From Mycobacterium sp. AT1 (GTDB taxonomy: Bacteria > Actinomycetota > Actinomycetes > Mycobacteriales > Mycobacteriaceae), in the NCBI RefSeq assembly GCF_002043095.1, contig NZ_MVOC01000002.1:124001-188000 (forward strand): 64,000 bases of DNA. The letters are read 5' to 3'. A model generated the notes under the pieces. It ran no database searches. It saw nothing but the letters and a program-made list of their open reading frames with translations, and was not told where the DNA came from. Shown one piece after another: positions 43,642 through 53,007 of this stretch (positions within the stretch are counted from its first letter, which is position 1; the number at the start of each line of letters is the position of its first letter). The position numbers were made by a program, and so were the translations under genes.

Positions 43642-44523
43642 ATGCCACATCCCATCCCCGGACTGCTCGCCACTTGCTGGACGTCGGCAGGCAACGTCAT
43701 GCCCACCCGCACCGGTCCCAGCAGTCCACTCGAGGTCACCGAACGAGTCTCCGCGGTATCCGCCGCCGGGTACACCGGGTTTGGCATCGGCCACGCCGAC
43801 ATCCAGAACGTTCGCAACACGATGGGCGACAAGGTGTTTCGGTCACTACTCGACGACCACGGGATCACTACACTCGAGCTGGAGTACATCGACGACTGGT
43901 GGACCACCGGCCCGCGGCGCGGGGAGGCCGACACCGTGCGACGTGACCTCCTCGACGCCGCTGCAGCGCTTGGTGCCAGCCACGTGAAGGCCGGCGCGGG
44001 TCAAGCCGATGATCGGGTCGACGCCGGTCACCTCAACGCCGAGTTCCTGACGCTGTGCGAGCAGGCGCAGTCAGCCGGAACCCGGATCGCGCTCGAGCCC
44101 GCCGCGTTCTCGATGATGCCCACCATCCATCCGGGCGTCGACCTCGTCACCCAGGTTGGGCATCCGGCCGGTGGCCTGCTCGTCGACATTTGGCACGTCT
44201 ACCGCAGCGGTACCTCGTACGCCGACCTCGTCGACCTCATCCCCGCCGAGCGGTTGTTCGCCGTCGAGCTCAACGACGGTTCCCACACCGTGCCGGGCAC
44301 CCTGTTCGACGACACCTTCGACAATCGACTGCTCTGCGGCCAAGGAGATTTCGACGTTGCCGGCTTCATCGAGGCGATCGACCGCATCGGATTCGACGGG
44401 CTCTGGGGAGTGGAGATGATGTCTGAGCATCATCGAACTCTTACCTCCGCCGAGGGTGCCCGGCACGCGGCCGAGGCGGCGCGACGTGTGCTGACCGAAC
44501 ATCATGCCGGGGTCGGTCGTTGA
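43642..44523 (+). CDS. TIM-barrel sugar (phosphate) isomerase/epimerase
   Basis: A 293-residue AP-endonuclease-2-type TIM barrel. Metal residues are suggested by TLELEYIDDWW, RIALEPAAFS (Glu), GGLLVDIWHVYRSGT (Asp, His), FAVELNDGSHT and GLWGVEMMSEHH (Glu). AAGGAG lies about ten bases before the ATG at 43642, which starts a new gene after the GntR stop. The frame extends 350 codons upstream, but only as antisense-type shadow. A role in converting a sugar or inositol-type intermediate delivered by the ABC system is likely. Confidence 0.85.
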   Translation: MPHPIPGLLATCWTSAGNVMPTRTGPSSPLEVTERVSAVSAAGYTGFGIGHADIQNVRNTMGDKVFRSLLDDHGITTLELEYIDDWWTTGPRRGEADTVRRDLLDAAAALGASHVKAGAGQADDRVDAGHLNAEFLTLCEQAQSAGTRIALEPAAFSMMPTIHPGVDLVTQVGHPAGGLLVDIWHVYRSGTSYADLVDLIPAERLFAVELNDGSHTVPGTLFDDTFDNRLLCGQGDFDVAGFIEAIDRIGFDGLWGVEMMSEHHRTLTSAEGARHAAEAARRVLTEHHAGVGR

Positions 44524-44621
44524 GCGGATCTCAAATCTGACGGAACGAGACCGCCCTCGCGGCAAGGCTTCTCGTCCATCAAACCCGTCGCTCTCTGATT
44601 CGAACTTCGATCGATGTCGCA

Positions 44622-45239
44622 CTATGGGTACGACGGTGCACGGAGCCCGTCCACCAGCATCCCGGTCACCTTGGCGGCCAGTTGGGACTCATCGATGGGC
44701 CCGTCGGGGCGATACCATTCCGCTAGCGAGTTGACCATGCCGAAGATCAGCCGGCTGATCACTTCGGGCTCGATATCGGCGCGCAGACTTCCTTCCCGGG
44801 CGGCCTCCTGCACCAGCGCCGTCAACTGGTCGTCGATGCCCCGGCGGCGCTGCACTGCCGCCACCTCCAGGGCGCTGTTCCCCCGGATCCGCAGCAGCAG
44901 CGTGACCGCCGGGAGATGGGCTACCAGGATGTGCACCGAGGACGCCACCGTGGCCCGAAGTCGTTCGTAGGCAGCGGTATCCGAGGCAGCTCCAGTCGCT
45001 GCCGACACCGCCTGCTCGAGGCCGTCGAGCGCTTCGTCGAGCGCGGCGGCAAGGATCGATTCCTTGCTCTCGAAGTGATAGAACACAGCGGACTTGGTGA
45101 CGCCGAGATGGCGGGCCAGGTCGTTGATGGACGTCGCGTCGTAACCGTGGACGTTGAACAGGGCGATAGCCCGCTGCAGCACTTCGTCGCGGCTGTACCC
45201 CGGCCTGCCGCGCGGGCGGCGCTGCGGGACTTCGGTCAC
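44622..45239 (-). CDS. TetR-family regulator, paralogue 1
   Basis: A 205-residue repressor starting at a GTG (45239) that overlaps the stop of the next TetR gene by GTGA. HTH: INDLARHLGVTKSAVFYHFE. The C-terminal region RLIFGMVNSLAEWYRPDG closely matches that of paralogue 2, marking a tandem duplication. TetR-type PaaR proteins repress phenylacetate genes in actinobacteria, and this pair lies at the end of the paaZ operon. It likely shares or divides control of the divergent paa promoters. Confidence 0.88.
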   Translation of the reverse strand: MTEVPQRRPRGRPGYSRDEVLQRAIALFNVHGYDATSINDLARHLGVTKSAVFYHFESKESILAAALDEALDGLEQAVSAATGAASDTAAYERLRATVASSVHILVAHLPAVTLLLRIRGNSALEVAAVQRRRGIDDQLTALVQEAAREGSLRADIEPEVISRLIFGMVNSLAEWYRPDGPIDESQLAAKVTGMLVDGLRAPSYP

Positions 45240-45877
45240 GGGCGGGCCTTCATCCCGTCCATCAACATCGAACTCACCTGATCGGCCAGTTGCGCCCCGC
45301 TGATCGGGCCGTCGGGGCGGTACCACTCCCGAACCGAATTGGTCATGCCGAAGATCAGCCGCGCCGTCGTCCGCGCATCGATGTCCGAGCGCAGGTCGCC
45401 GTCGGCGATCGCCTCCTGCACCACATCGGCGACGAACTTGTCGTAGGACCGCCGCTGTTCGAGCGCCCACCGTTCGGTCTCGGTGTTGCCCCGCACATTC
45501 AACAGCAGGGTCACGTAAGTCAGTTTCTCCGTGAGGATCTCCAGATTGCGCCGGATCAGGAAGATCAGTCGGTCCACAGCCCGACCGCTGACCGCGCCGT
45601 CCTCGGTGGTGCTGGCGATCAGGGGATCGAGCGCCTTCTGCAGCCCCAACCGGAGCAGCTGCTCCTTTCCCTCGATGTGGTGGAAGATCGAGGACTTCGA
45701 CAGCCCGGACGCGTGGGACAGGTGCGCGAAGCTGGTGGCTTCGTAACCCCGCTCGGTGAACACCGCAACGGCGACGGCCAGCAGTCGGTCGAGGTTGTAC
45801 TGCGGGCGTGGTTCACCCGACGGCAGCGTCCTCGGCGATGCGGTGCCGGCCGCCGGTGCGCCCGCGCGATCAGTCAT
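45236..45877 (-). CDS. TetR-family regulator, paralogue 2 (PaaR candidate)
   Basis: A 213-residue repressor from the ATG at 45877. HTH segment: FAHLSHASGLSKSSIFHHIE. C-terminal RLIFGMTNSVREWYRPDG matches paralogue 1 at most positions. It follows the EthD gene by 34 bases in the paaZ-ethD-tetR-tetR operon. Best candidate to bind the palindrome at 48328, possibly with phenylacetyl-CoA as inducer as in other paa systems; which paralogue does so is unknown. Confidence 0.88.
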   Translation of the reverse strand: MTDRAGAPAAGTASPRTLPSGEPRPQYNLDRLLAVAVAVFTERGYEATSFAHLSHASGLSKSSIFHHIEGKEQLLRLGLQKALDPLIASTTEDGAVSGRAVDRLIFLIRRNLEILTEKLTYVTLLLNVRGNTETERWALEQRRSYDKFVADVVQEAIADGDLRSDIDARTTARLIFGMTNSVREWYRPDGPISGAQLADQVSSMLMDGMKARP

Positions 45878-45911
45878 GGACTCATGCTCGCACGCGCACC
45901 GGCTGCGCAGG

Positions 45912-46211
45912 TCACCCCTGTCGGATCTCCCCGGTGAACATGACCCGGGCGACGGGCAGGGTGGCCGCATCGGCAGCGACTGCCGCCATCTCGGGTGACC
46001 GCAGCGCCGTCTTCAGCGCCGCGGCATCGTCGAAATCGAGTTCGGCAACCAGGTAGGGCGCCACTCCGTCACCGAGCGCCGAGGGCTTCGAGAACGACGC
46101 GGCGCGGAGTCCGGGCAGCGGGTGGCACAGTGGGACATGCTGATCGAAGTACCGGCGGTCGAAGGCATCGGCGTCTTCGGGGGTCTGGTACTGGATGGTC
46201 AACCGGTGCAT
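45912..46211 (-). CDS. EthD-family small protein
   Basis: A 99-residue ferredoxin-like-fold protein. [20 protein letters not shown] is followed by YFDQHVPLCHPLPGLRAASF, a standard single EthD unit. Its ATG shares one base with the paaZ stop (TGATG). EthD proteins next to paa genes are common in actinobacteria; a role in handling a reactive ring-opening intermediate is possible but unproven. Confidence 0.85.
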   Translation of the reverse strand: MHRLTIQYQTPEDADAFDRRYFDQHVPLCHPLPGLRAASFSKPSALGDGVAPYLVAELDFDDAAALKTALRSPEMAAVAADAATLPVARVMFTGEIRQG

Positions 46212-48259
46212 CAGTTGGTCCCGTCCTGGTTCCAGGTCTTGGCCACCAGGGTGAGCACGTCGTAGGTCGCCACCGCGGCGCCCTCCTGATTGACCACCAC
46301 GGCGTCCCACCGCACCTCGCCGTAGTCGGCGGAGGACCGCGGAGTGATCTGCTTGACCGTCAGCGTGACGGAGATGGTGTCCTCGGCCTTGACCGGCGTG
46401 AGGAACCGTAGGTGATCCACCCCGAAGTTCGCCAGCACCGGACCGGGATTGGGCTCGACGAACAGCCCCGCCGCCAGTGATACCACCAGGTAGCCGTGCG
46501 CGACGATGCCTCCGAACAGCGGGCTGGCCGCCGCCGCCTCGGGGTCGGTGTGGGCATAGAACGTGTCGCCGGTGAACTCCGCGAAATGGTCGATGTCGGC
46601 GAGCGTGACCTGTCGCTTCTGCGACTCGATGCTGTCGCCGATCTTCAGTGCCGCCAAGCTCTTCCGGAACGGATGCAGGTCGCCGACGGCGCGCTGTGAC
46701 CCGGTGGTCCAGCGCCCGGTGATCGCGGTGAGCATATCGGGAGAGGCTTGGATCGCAGTGCGCTGCATGTGGTGCAGTACGCCGCGGATACCGCCGAGTT
46801 CCTCACCACCGCCAGCGCGTCCGGGACCGCCGTGCACCAAGGTGGGCAGCGGGCTGCCGTGCCCGGTGGATTCGGCGGCGTCGTCGCGGTCGAGGACCAA
46901 CAGCCGGCCGTGCCACGGGGCCAGACCCAGCACGACCTCACGCACGATCTGCGGATCATGGCTGACCAATGAGGTCACCAGGCTGCCGCGGCCGCGGGCC
47001 GCCAACTCGACCGCCTCTGCGGTGGTCGCATAGGCAAACACGGTGGCCACCGGTCCGAACGGTTCGACATCGTGCGGCTCGGTGGCCCCGGGCCGGGCCC
47101 GCAACAGGATGGGCGACAGGAACGCGCCTCGCTCGGCGTCGGCGCCCACGGTGGCCACCTGCGCCGGATCACCGAAGACGATCTCGGCGGAATTGCCCAG
47201 CACCTCAATGGCTTTGCGGACCTCATCGCGCTGGGCAAGGCTGGCTAGTGAGCCCATGCCGACGGTCTCGTCGGCGGGGTTGCCGACGGTGATCTTGGCC
47301 AGTCGCGCGCTGATCGCGCTCACCACGGTGTCGGCGATACCCTGGGGCACCATGACCCGGCGGATGGCGGTGCACTTCTGCCCGGCCTTGACCGTCATCT
47401 CGGTCACCACGCCCTTGACGAACAAGTCGAACTCCGGATCGTCGACGGCGACGTCGAGGCCAAGGATCGAGCTGTTCAGCGAATCCGCTTCAACTCCAAG
47501 ACGCACCCCGCCGTGCACCACCGACGGGTGGTTGCGTAGCAGCCCGGCGGTGTGCGCCGACCCGGTGAATGCGACCGAATCCTGTTCGGTCAGTTCATCC
47601 AGCAGCGATCCTGCGCTTCCGCTGATCAGTTGAATCGAACCCTCGGGCAGGATGTTCGACTCGACGATCCGACGTACGACGGCCTCGGTGAGGTAGCCGG
47701 TCTGGCTGGCAGGTTTGACGATGCTGGGAAGTCCGGCAAGGAATGCCGGCGCCAACTTCTCCAACATGCCCCACACCGGGAAGTTGAACGCGTTGATCTG
47801 GACCGCGACGCCGGGTCGCGAGGTGTAGATGTGCTGGCCCAGGAAGGTGCCGCCCTTGCCCAGTGACTCGAGCTCACCGTCGAGCACCACGGTGTCGTTT
47901 GGCAGCTCGCGAGTTCCCTTGCTGGCGTACGAGAATACGGTTCCGATACCGCCGTCGACGTCGACCGCGGAGTCGCGCCGCGTGGCTCCGGTGCGCGCCG
48001 ACAGCGCGTAGAACTCGTCTTTGAACCCGCCGAGATGCTTCGCCAGTGCCTTGAGTAGGCCGGCGCGCTCGTGGAAGGTCAGGGCCTGGATCGCGGGCGC
48101 GCCCACGCTACGGGCGTGCGCCACCATGGCGGCGTAGTCCAGCCCGCGGCTCGACACCCGGGTGATCTCCTCGCCGGTGACGGCGTCAGTGACCGGCTCC
48201 CCCTCGTCCTGGGCACGGAACCACTGCCCCGCGGCATAACTCTCCAGTAGTGCGCTCAC
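46211..48259 (-). CDS. paaZ: Bifunctional oxepin-CoA hydrolase / 3-oxo-5,6-dehydrosuberyl-CoA semialdehyde dehydrogenase
   Basis: A 682-residue PaaZ. The N-terminal aldehyde dehydrogenase domain has [31 protein letters not shown] and the catalytic Cys in [13 protein letters not shown]; the C-terminal MaoC hot-dog domain (about 545-680) has [20 protein letters not shown] and [18 protein letters not shown]. It opens the oxepin-CoA ring and oxidises the resulting aldehyde. A GTG start at 48259 follows GGAGG by seven bases. It diverges from paaA across 113 bases that contain the operator at 48328. Confidence 0.96.
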   Translation of the reverse strand: MSALLESYAAGQWFRAQDEGEPVTDAVTGEEITRVSSRGLDYAAMVAHARSVGAPAIQALTFHERAGLLKALAKHLGGFKDEFYALSARTGATRRDSAVDVDGGIGTVFSYASKGTRELPNDTVVLDGELESLGKGGTFLGQHIYTSRPGVAVQINAFNFPVWGMLEKLAPAFLAGLPSIVKPASQTGYLTEAVVRRIVESNILPEGSIQLISGSAGSLLDELTEQDSVAFTGSAHTAGLLRNHPSVVHGGVRLGVEADSLNSSILGLDVAVDDPEFDLFVKGVVTEMTVKAGQKCTAIRRVMVPQGIADTVVSAISARLAKITVGNPADETVGMGSLASLAQRDEVRKAIEVLGNSAEIVFGDPAQVATVGADAERGAFLSPILLRARPGATEPHDVEPFGPVATVFAYATTAEAVELAARGRGSLVTSLVSHDPQIVREVVLGLAPWHGRLLVLDRDDAAESTGHGSPLPTLVHGGPGRAGGGEELGGIRGVLHHMQRTAIQASPDMLTAITGRWTTGSQRAVGDLHPFRKSLAALKIGDSIESQKRQVTLADIDHFAEFTGDTFYAHTDPEAAAASPLFGGIVAHGYLVVSLAAGLFVEPNPGPVLANFGVDHLRFLTPVKAEDTISVTLTVKQITPRSSADYGEVRWDAVVVNQEGAAVATYDVLTLVAKTWNQDGTN

Positions 48260-48327
48260 GATGCGCCTCCTTCCGATCGATGTGTTCCGGCCCGTTGCGC
48301 GGCGCCCGTTCCTCGTGCCAGAGTAGT

Positions 48328-48345
48328 ACAGACCGTTCGGTCAGT
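48328..48345. promoter_or_regulatory. Palindromic TetR/PaaR-type operator between paaZ and paaA
   Basis: ACAGACCG-TT-CGGTCAGT: arms GACCG/CGGTC are perfect and the outer bases are nearly symmetrical. It resembles the ACCG-N6-CGGT style of actinobacterial PaaR sites as I recall, and sits where both divergent promoters would be blocked. Confidence 0.65.
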
Positions 48346-48372
48346 AAATACTCGCATCACCCGGAGGTGCCC

Positions 48373-49314
48373 ATGTCATCGGCTGTCGCTGAACCCGGGC
48401 TCGTCGCACTTTTCGACGCCATCGTCGGTTCCAAGGACCGCATCGAACCGCGCGACTGGATGCCTGACGCGTACCGGAAAACCCTCATCAGGCAGGTCGC
48501 CCAGCATGCCCACTCGGAGATCATCGGCATGCAGCCGGAGGGCAATTGGATCGGCCGCGCCCCCTCGCTGCGGCGCAAGGCGATCCTGCTGGCCAAGGTC
48601 CAGGATGAGGCCGGTCACGGGCTCTACCTGTACTCGGCGGCCGAGACCCTGGGCGCCTCCCGACAGGATCTCACCGACCAGCTGATCCGGGGCGCACAGA
48701 AGTACTCGTCGATCTTCAACTACCCCACGCTGTCCTACGCCGACGTCGGCACCATCGGCTGGCTGGTCGACGGCGCCGCGATCTGCAACCAGGTTCCGTT
48801 GTGCCGCACGTCGTTCGGCCCGTACGGCCGCGCGATGATCCGGATCTGCAAGGAGGAGTCGTTCCATCAACGGCAGGGCTACGAGCTGTTGATGACGATG
48901 ATGCGTGGCACCGAGGAGCAGCGGGCCATGGTGCAGGAGTCGGTGAACCGGTTCTGGTGGCCGGCGCTGATGATGTTCGGCCCGCCCGACGACGCCTCCC
49001 CCAACACCGAACAGTCCATGGCCTGGGGAATCAAGACTCACACCAATGATGAACTGCGGCAACGGTTCGTCGACATGTCGATACCGCAAGCCAAGGCCCT
49101 TGGCGTCACGTTCCCCGACCCCGAACTGCGCTGGAACGAGGAGCGACAGTCCCACGACTTCGGTGAGATCGACTGGACCGAGTTCTGGGCTGTGGTCAAA
49201 GGCGACGGTCCGTGCAACGCCCAGCGTATCGAGCACCGCCGAAGGGCCCGCGACGACGGCCGCTGGGTTCACGAAGCCGCCCGTTCCTTCGCAGCCAAGC
49301 AGGTGACCGCGTGA
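48373..49314 (+). CDS. paaA: Phenylacetyl-CoA 1,2-epoxidase, catalytic subunit
   Basis: A 313-residue bacterial multicomponent monooxygenase. Di-iron ligands appear in two ExxH motifs: [15 protein letters not shown] and [20 protein letters not shown] is five bases before the ATG at 48373; the longer frame from 48250 lies in the promoter and was not used. First gene of paaABCDE; the others overlap it head to tail. Confidence 0.97.
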   Translation: MSSAVAEPGLVALFDAIVGSKDRIEPRDWMPDAYRKTLIRQVAQHAHSEIIGMQPEGNWIGRAPSLRRKAILLAKVQDEAGHGLYLYSAAETLGASRQDLTDQLIRGAQKYSSIFNYPTLSYADVGTIGWLVDGAAICNQVPLCRTSFGPYGRAMIRICKEESFHQRQGYELLMTMMRGTEEQRAMVQESVNRFWWPALMMFGPPDDASPNTEQSMAWGIKTHTNDELRQRFVDMSIPQAKALGVTFPDPELRWNEERQSHDFGEIDWTEFWAVVKGDGPCNAQRIEHRRRARDDGRWVHEAARSFAAKQVTA

Positions 49315-49607
49315 GCGCCCCACAGTCCGGCGAGTGGCCGCTCTACGAGGTGTTCGTGCGTGGCAAGCGCGGCCTGAACCACGTGCACGTCGGTTCGCTG
49401 CATGCCCCCAGCGACGACATGGCGCTGCTGCATGCGCGCGACGTCTACACCAGACGCAATGAGGGCGTCAGCATCTGGGTGGTGCCGTCGGAGCGGATCA
49501 CCGCGTCCAGTCCTGACGAGAAGGACCCGATGTTCGCCCCCAGCGGCGACAAGGTGTACCGCCATCCCACCTTTTACGACATCCCCGATCACGTTCCACA
49601 CATGTGA
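49311..49607 (+). CDS. paaB: Phenylacetyl-CoA epoxidase, subunit B
   Basis: A 98-residue Paa[21 protein letters not shown] and [20 protein letters not shown] are family landmarks; [18 protein letters not shown] follows. It bridges PaaA/PaaC dimers in the complex. The GTG at 49311 overlaps the paaA stop. Confidence 0.96.
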   Translation: MSAPQSGEWPLYEVFVRGKRGLNHVHVGSLHAPSDDMALLHARDVYTRRNEGVSIWVVPSERITASSPDEKDPMFAPSGDKVYRHPTFYDIPDHVPHM

Positions 49608-49621
49608 GCCAAAGAGACACC

Positions 49622-50560
49622 ATGACTGACGCAGACTCGCCCCACGTCGACGACGACCACGAGAACGCCTACGCCGGACTCTTGGTCAACGACGCCCACT
49701 GGGCGTTCGGCACCGACTTCGAAGATCCCCTGGCCGGAGTGGACACCACGGTGCCCGCCGGGGTCGACGCAAGCACTCTGGCGAAGTACTGCCTGATGCT
49801 CGGTGACGACGCTCTGGTGCTGTCCCAACGGCTCTCGGAATGGTGCAGCCGCGCTCCCGACCTCGAAGAGGACATCGCGCTGGCCAACATCGCGCTGGAT
49901 CTGCTGGGCCAGGCCCGGTTACTGCTGGCCCGTGCCGCCGCCGCTGATCCCACCCTGGTGCCGAGCCTGCCAGCGGGCTCCCCCGTCCCCGACGAGGACC
50001 GGTTGGCCTTCTTCCGCGACGGTCTCGACTTCTGCAACGTCCGACTGGCCGAGGTCCCCAACGGCGACTTCGCCGAGGCCATCACCCGGATCCTGATGTT
50101 CTCCACGTGGCGACTGGCGCTGATGCAGCAGTTGACCCGCAGCGCCGACGCCGTGTTGGCAGCGGTGGCGGCCAAGGGCGTCAAAGAGCTGACGTACCAC
50201 CGCGACTTTGCCGGCCGATGGTTCGTGACTCTCGCCAAGGGCACCGACGAATCCCGTCGCCGGCTGCTGGCCGCCCTGGCCGACCTCTGGCCACTGCGGG
50301 GCGAGCTCACCGACACCCATCCCGTGGAGCGGGCCGCCGCCGAAGCCGGTGTGGGGGTGGACCCCGCGACGGTATCCGACGAGATCGACGTGGTGTTCGA
50401 GCAGCTGTTCACCACGGCCGCCGTCGACCGGCCCACGGCCAGGCCGCTGGCCGGGGTCCAGGGGCGCAAAGGCCGCGCCGGGTTACACACCGAAGCGTTC
50501 GGCCACCTCCTCGCCGAGATGCAGGTAGTCGCCCGCGCACACCCGTCGGGCACCTGGTGA
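49622..50560 (+). CDS. paaC: Phenylacetyl-CoA epoxidase, structural subunit C
   Basis: About 312 residues (or 318 from the GTG at 49604, which overlaps the paaB stop). Ferritin-like fold without a full di-iron set, as usual for PaaC. Landmarks: CLMLGDDALVLSQRLSEWCS, EEDIALANIALDLLGQARLL and FSTWRLALMQQLTRSADAVL. ATG 49622 has an AAAGAGA sequence upstream; either start is possible. It scaffolds PaaA. Confidence 0.95.
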   Translation: MTDADSPHVDDDHENAYAGLLVNDAHWAFGTDFEDPLAGVDTTVPAGVDASTLAKYCLMLGDDALVLSQRLSEWCSRAPDLEEDIALANIALDLLGQARLLLARAAAADPTLVPSLPAGSPVPDEDRLAFFRDGLDFCNVRLAEVPNGDFAEAITRILMFSTWRLALMQQLTRSADAVLAAVAAKGVKELTYHRDFAGRWFVTLAKGTDESRRRLLAALADLWPLRGELTDTHPVERAAAEAGVGVDPATVSDEIDVVFEQLFTTAAVDRPTARPLAGVQGRKGRAGLHTEAFGHLLAEMQVVARAHPSGTW

Positions 50561-51072
50561 TCGAGCCGGCTGCACCGGCGGCACTGAAACGTGCTCGCGC
50601 CGTGGCCGCCTCGGTGGTTGACCCCGAACTGCCGATGCTGACCCTGGCCGACCTGGGCGTCCTGCGCGACGTAGCACTCGACGCCGGCACCGTCGTCGTG
50701 TCCATCACTCCCACCTATTCGGGCTGCCCGGCGATGGCCACGATGCGCGATGACCTGGTCCACCGCCTGCAGGACAGCGGCTTCCCGGAAGTCCGGGTGC
50801 GGATCTCGCTGCAGCCCGCCTGGACCACGGACTGGATCACGCCCGCCGGCCGGGCCGCGCTGCAGCGCGCCGGGATATCTCCACCCGGCGCCGCCCCGCA
50901 GCACACGGGACCGATTGTGTTGACCTTGAATCCCATTCGGCGTTCAGTGCGATGCCCGCAATGCGCTTCGAGTGATGTCGAGTTGACGTCGGAATTCGGA
51001 TCGACGGCGTGTAAGGCGATGTATCGCTGCACCGCCTGCCTGGAACCTTTCGACCACGTGAAGGAGATCTGA
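50557..51072 (+). CDS. paaD: Phenylacetate epoxidase assembly/maturation protein
   Basis: A 171-residue DUF59 protein. PELPMLTLADLGVLRDVAL and TPTYSGCPAMATMRDDL are the MIP18-like core; the C-terminus has a zinc-ribbon-like CPQC...C...CTAC pattern. PaaD helps assemble iron centres of the epoxidase. The GTG at 50557 overlaps the paaC stop as GTGA. Confidence 0.93.
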   Translation: MIEPAAPAALKRARAVAASVVDPELPMLTLADLGVLRDVALDAGTVVVSITPTYSGCPAMATMRDDLVHRLQDSGFPEVRVRISLQPAWTTDWITPAGRAALQRAGISPPGAAPQHTGPIVLTLNPIRRSVRCPQCASSDVELTSEFGSTACKAMYRCTACLEPFDHVKEI

Positions 51073-51073
51073 C

Positions 51074-52159
51074 GTGACCGAGACACTCACCCTCGCGAGT
51101 ACCGCCCGGCAGGCGTTTCACGAACTGTCGGTGGCACACGTCGAGCGGCTCACCGACGACGCGGTAGCAGTCACCTTCGACGTCCCGCCAGAGTTGCGGG
51201 ATATCTTCGACTTCGCAGCCGGACAGTCACTGACGTTGCGCCGCAACGTCGATGGTGTCGAGCACCGCCGCTCCTATTCGATCTGTTCGGCGGTCGGCAG
51301 CCCGCCCCGCATCGGGGTGCGGGAGATCCCTGACGGACTGTTCTCGTCGTGGTTGGTGCGGCAGGTGAAGGTGGGCGACCGCGTCGAGGTGCAGGCCCCG
51401 TCCGGGAGCTTCCGCGCTGATCCGGCCGCCGGCGGCCGGCACCTGTGCATCGCCGCCGGCTCCGGGATCACCCCGATGCTGTCCATCGCCGCCACGGTGC
51501 TGCGCCACCCGCAGGCGCAGGTGACCATGCTCTACGGCAACCGGACCTCCACATCGGTGATGTTCGCCGAGGAACTAGCCGACCTCAAGGACGGTTTCCA
51601 CCAACGGTTCAACCTCATTCACGTGCTCTCCCGCGAACCCCGCGACGTCGCGTTGTTCTCGGGGCGGCTTGACGCCGACCGTCTACGCCAGCTGTTCGCG
51701 CGGCTGGTGCCGCTGACCAACCTCGACCACATCTGGTTGTGCGGCCCGCTGGGCCTGCTGTCCGCCGCCAGGGAAGTGCTCGCCGAAGCCGGTGTGCCCG
51801 CGGCGAACATCCACTTCGAGCTGTTCTACGTCGACGAGCCACCACCCCAAATTAACCGCGCCGAGCGGGTGACCGACGGAGTCACCAGCGAGGTCACCGT
51901 CAACCTCGACGGCCGGGCGACCATCACGGCGATGGCGCGCGACAAGACGATCCTGGACTCGGCACAGGAGACCCGCGGCGACCTGCCGTTCGCCTGCAAG
52001 GGCGGGGTGTGCGGAACCTGCCGCGCGAAAGTCTGTGACGGCGAGGTGGACATGGTCCGCAACTACGCACTCGAGCCGAATGAAGTGGCCGAGAACTTCA
52101 TCCTCACCTGCCAGACCTTCCCCGTCAGTGACGCGGTGACAGTCGATTTCGACGCGTGA
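51074..52159 (+). CDS. paaE: Phenylacetyl-CoA epoxidase reductase subunit
   Basis: A 361-residue ferredoxin reductase. The FAD-binding RRSYSICSAVG, NAD-binding IAAGSGITPMLSIAATVL and GPLGLLSAAREVL, and a C-terminal plant-type [2Fe-2S] domain with CKGGVCGTCRAKVCDG and ILTCQ. It delivers NADPH electrons to PaaA. AAGGAG lies eight bases before the GTG at 51074. Confidence 0.96.
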   Translation: MTETLTLASTARQAFHELSVAHVERLTDDAVAVTFDVPPELRDIFDFAAGQSLTLRRNVDGVEHRRSYSICSAVGSPPRIGVREIPDGLFSSWLVRQVKVGDRVEVQAPSGSFRADPAAGGRHLCIAAGSGITPMLSIAATVLRHPQAQVTMLYGNRTSTSVMFAEELADLKDGFHQRFNLIHVLSREPRDVALFSGRLDADRLRQLFARLVPLTNLDHIWLCGPLGLLSAAREVLAEAGVPAANIHFELFYVDEPPPQINRAERVTDGVTSEVTVNLDGRATITAMARDKTILDSAQETRGDLPFACKGGVCGTCRAKVCDGEVDMVRNYALEPNEVAENFILTCQTFPVSDAVTVDFDA

Positions 52160-52189
52160 TCGCCCACGGCCCGAGCCAGAGGAACACCC

Positions 52190-52267
52190 ATGTCTGAAGC
52201 CTTCGTCGTCGACCGATCGTGCGTCGGGGTCGGTCGGGGTGCGGCGCTGTTGCCGGAGTGGCCGTGA
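52190..52267 (+). pseudogene. Thiolase remnant (paaJ-like), N- and C-termini joined by in-frame internal deletion
   Basis: A 25-codon ORF with a good GAGGAA ribosome site. It begins MSEAFVVD, a typical start of beta-ketoadipyl/3-oxoacyl-CoA thiolases, and ends CVGVGRGAALLPEWP, matching the thiolase C-terminal CxGxGxG loop that carries the second catalytic Cys. About 370 central codons that a thiolase of this family (around 390-400 residues) should have are missing, with the frame kept. The stop overlaps the GTG of the next gene as GTGA, as an intact operon gene would. See findings. Confidence 0.8.
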
Positions 52268-53007
52268 CCGCTCCGCTGCTGATCGAGCGCCACGCTGATC
52301 GGATGGTGCTGCGGCTCAACCGGCCCGAGGTCCGCAACGCCATCGACCAGGCCACCGTGTCCGCGCTCCACGCGGCCTGCGACGAGCTGGAACGCGAACC
52401 ACGGATCGCGCTGCTGGTGGGCTCCCGCGGGGTATTCGCCGCCGGTGCCGATATCACCCAGCTCCGCGACCGTCGGCGCGACGACGCCCTGGCCGGCATC
52501 AACTCGGCCATCTTCGACCGCATTCACCGCCTGCCGATGCCGGTCATCGCACTGGTGGACGGCTACGCCTTCGGCGGCGGCGCGGAACTGGCCTACGCCG
52601 CCGATTTCCGCATCGGCACACCCTCGACGAAGATCGGCAATCCCGAACCGGGGCTGGGCATCATGGCGGCCGCCGGCGGCACCTGGCGGCTCCGCGAACT
52701 GGTAGGCGAACCACTGGCCAAGGAGATCCTGTTGGCCGGAACGATCCTCGACGCCGACCAGGCGCTGGCGGTCCGACTGCTCAACGAGGTGGTGGCCGCC
52801 GACGACCTCGAGGCCGCCGGACACCGTCTGGCGGACCGGATCGCCGCCCAGTCCGCACTGGCCGTCCGTCTCACCAAGTCGGCCTTCCACAGTCCCCGCG
52901 AAGCACATCCCTTCATCGACAACGTGGTGCAGGCGGTGCTGTTCGAGACCCAGGACAAGCACGAACGCATGACCGCGTTCCTGGAACGACGCAAGGAGAA
53001 GCGATGA
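52264..53007 (+). CDS. Enoyl-CoA hydratase/isomerase family (PaaF-like)
   Basis: A 247-residue crotonase-fold protein from the GTG at 52264. Oxyanion-hole parts: VGSRGVFAAGADITQLRD and ALVDGYAFGGGAELAYAADF; catalytic-Glu region KIGNPEPGLGIMAAAGGTWRL is intact. Likely hydrates 2,3-didehydroadipyl-CoA in phenylacetate breakdown. Its start overlaps the thiolase remnant's stop, and its stop overlaps the dehydrogenase start (ATGA). Confidence 0.88.
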   Translation: MTAPLLIERHADRMVLRLNRPEVRNAIDQATVSALHAACDELEREPRIALLVGSRGVFAAGADITQLRDRRRDDALAGINSAIFDRIHRLPMPVIALVDGYAFGGGAELAYAADFRIGTPSTKIGNPEPGLGIMAAAGGTWRLRELVGEPLAKEILLAGTILDADQALAVRLLNEVVAADDLEAAGHRLADRIAAQSALAVRLTKSAFHSPREAHPFIDNVVQAVLFETQDKHERMTAFLERRKEKR

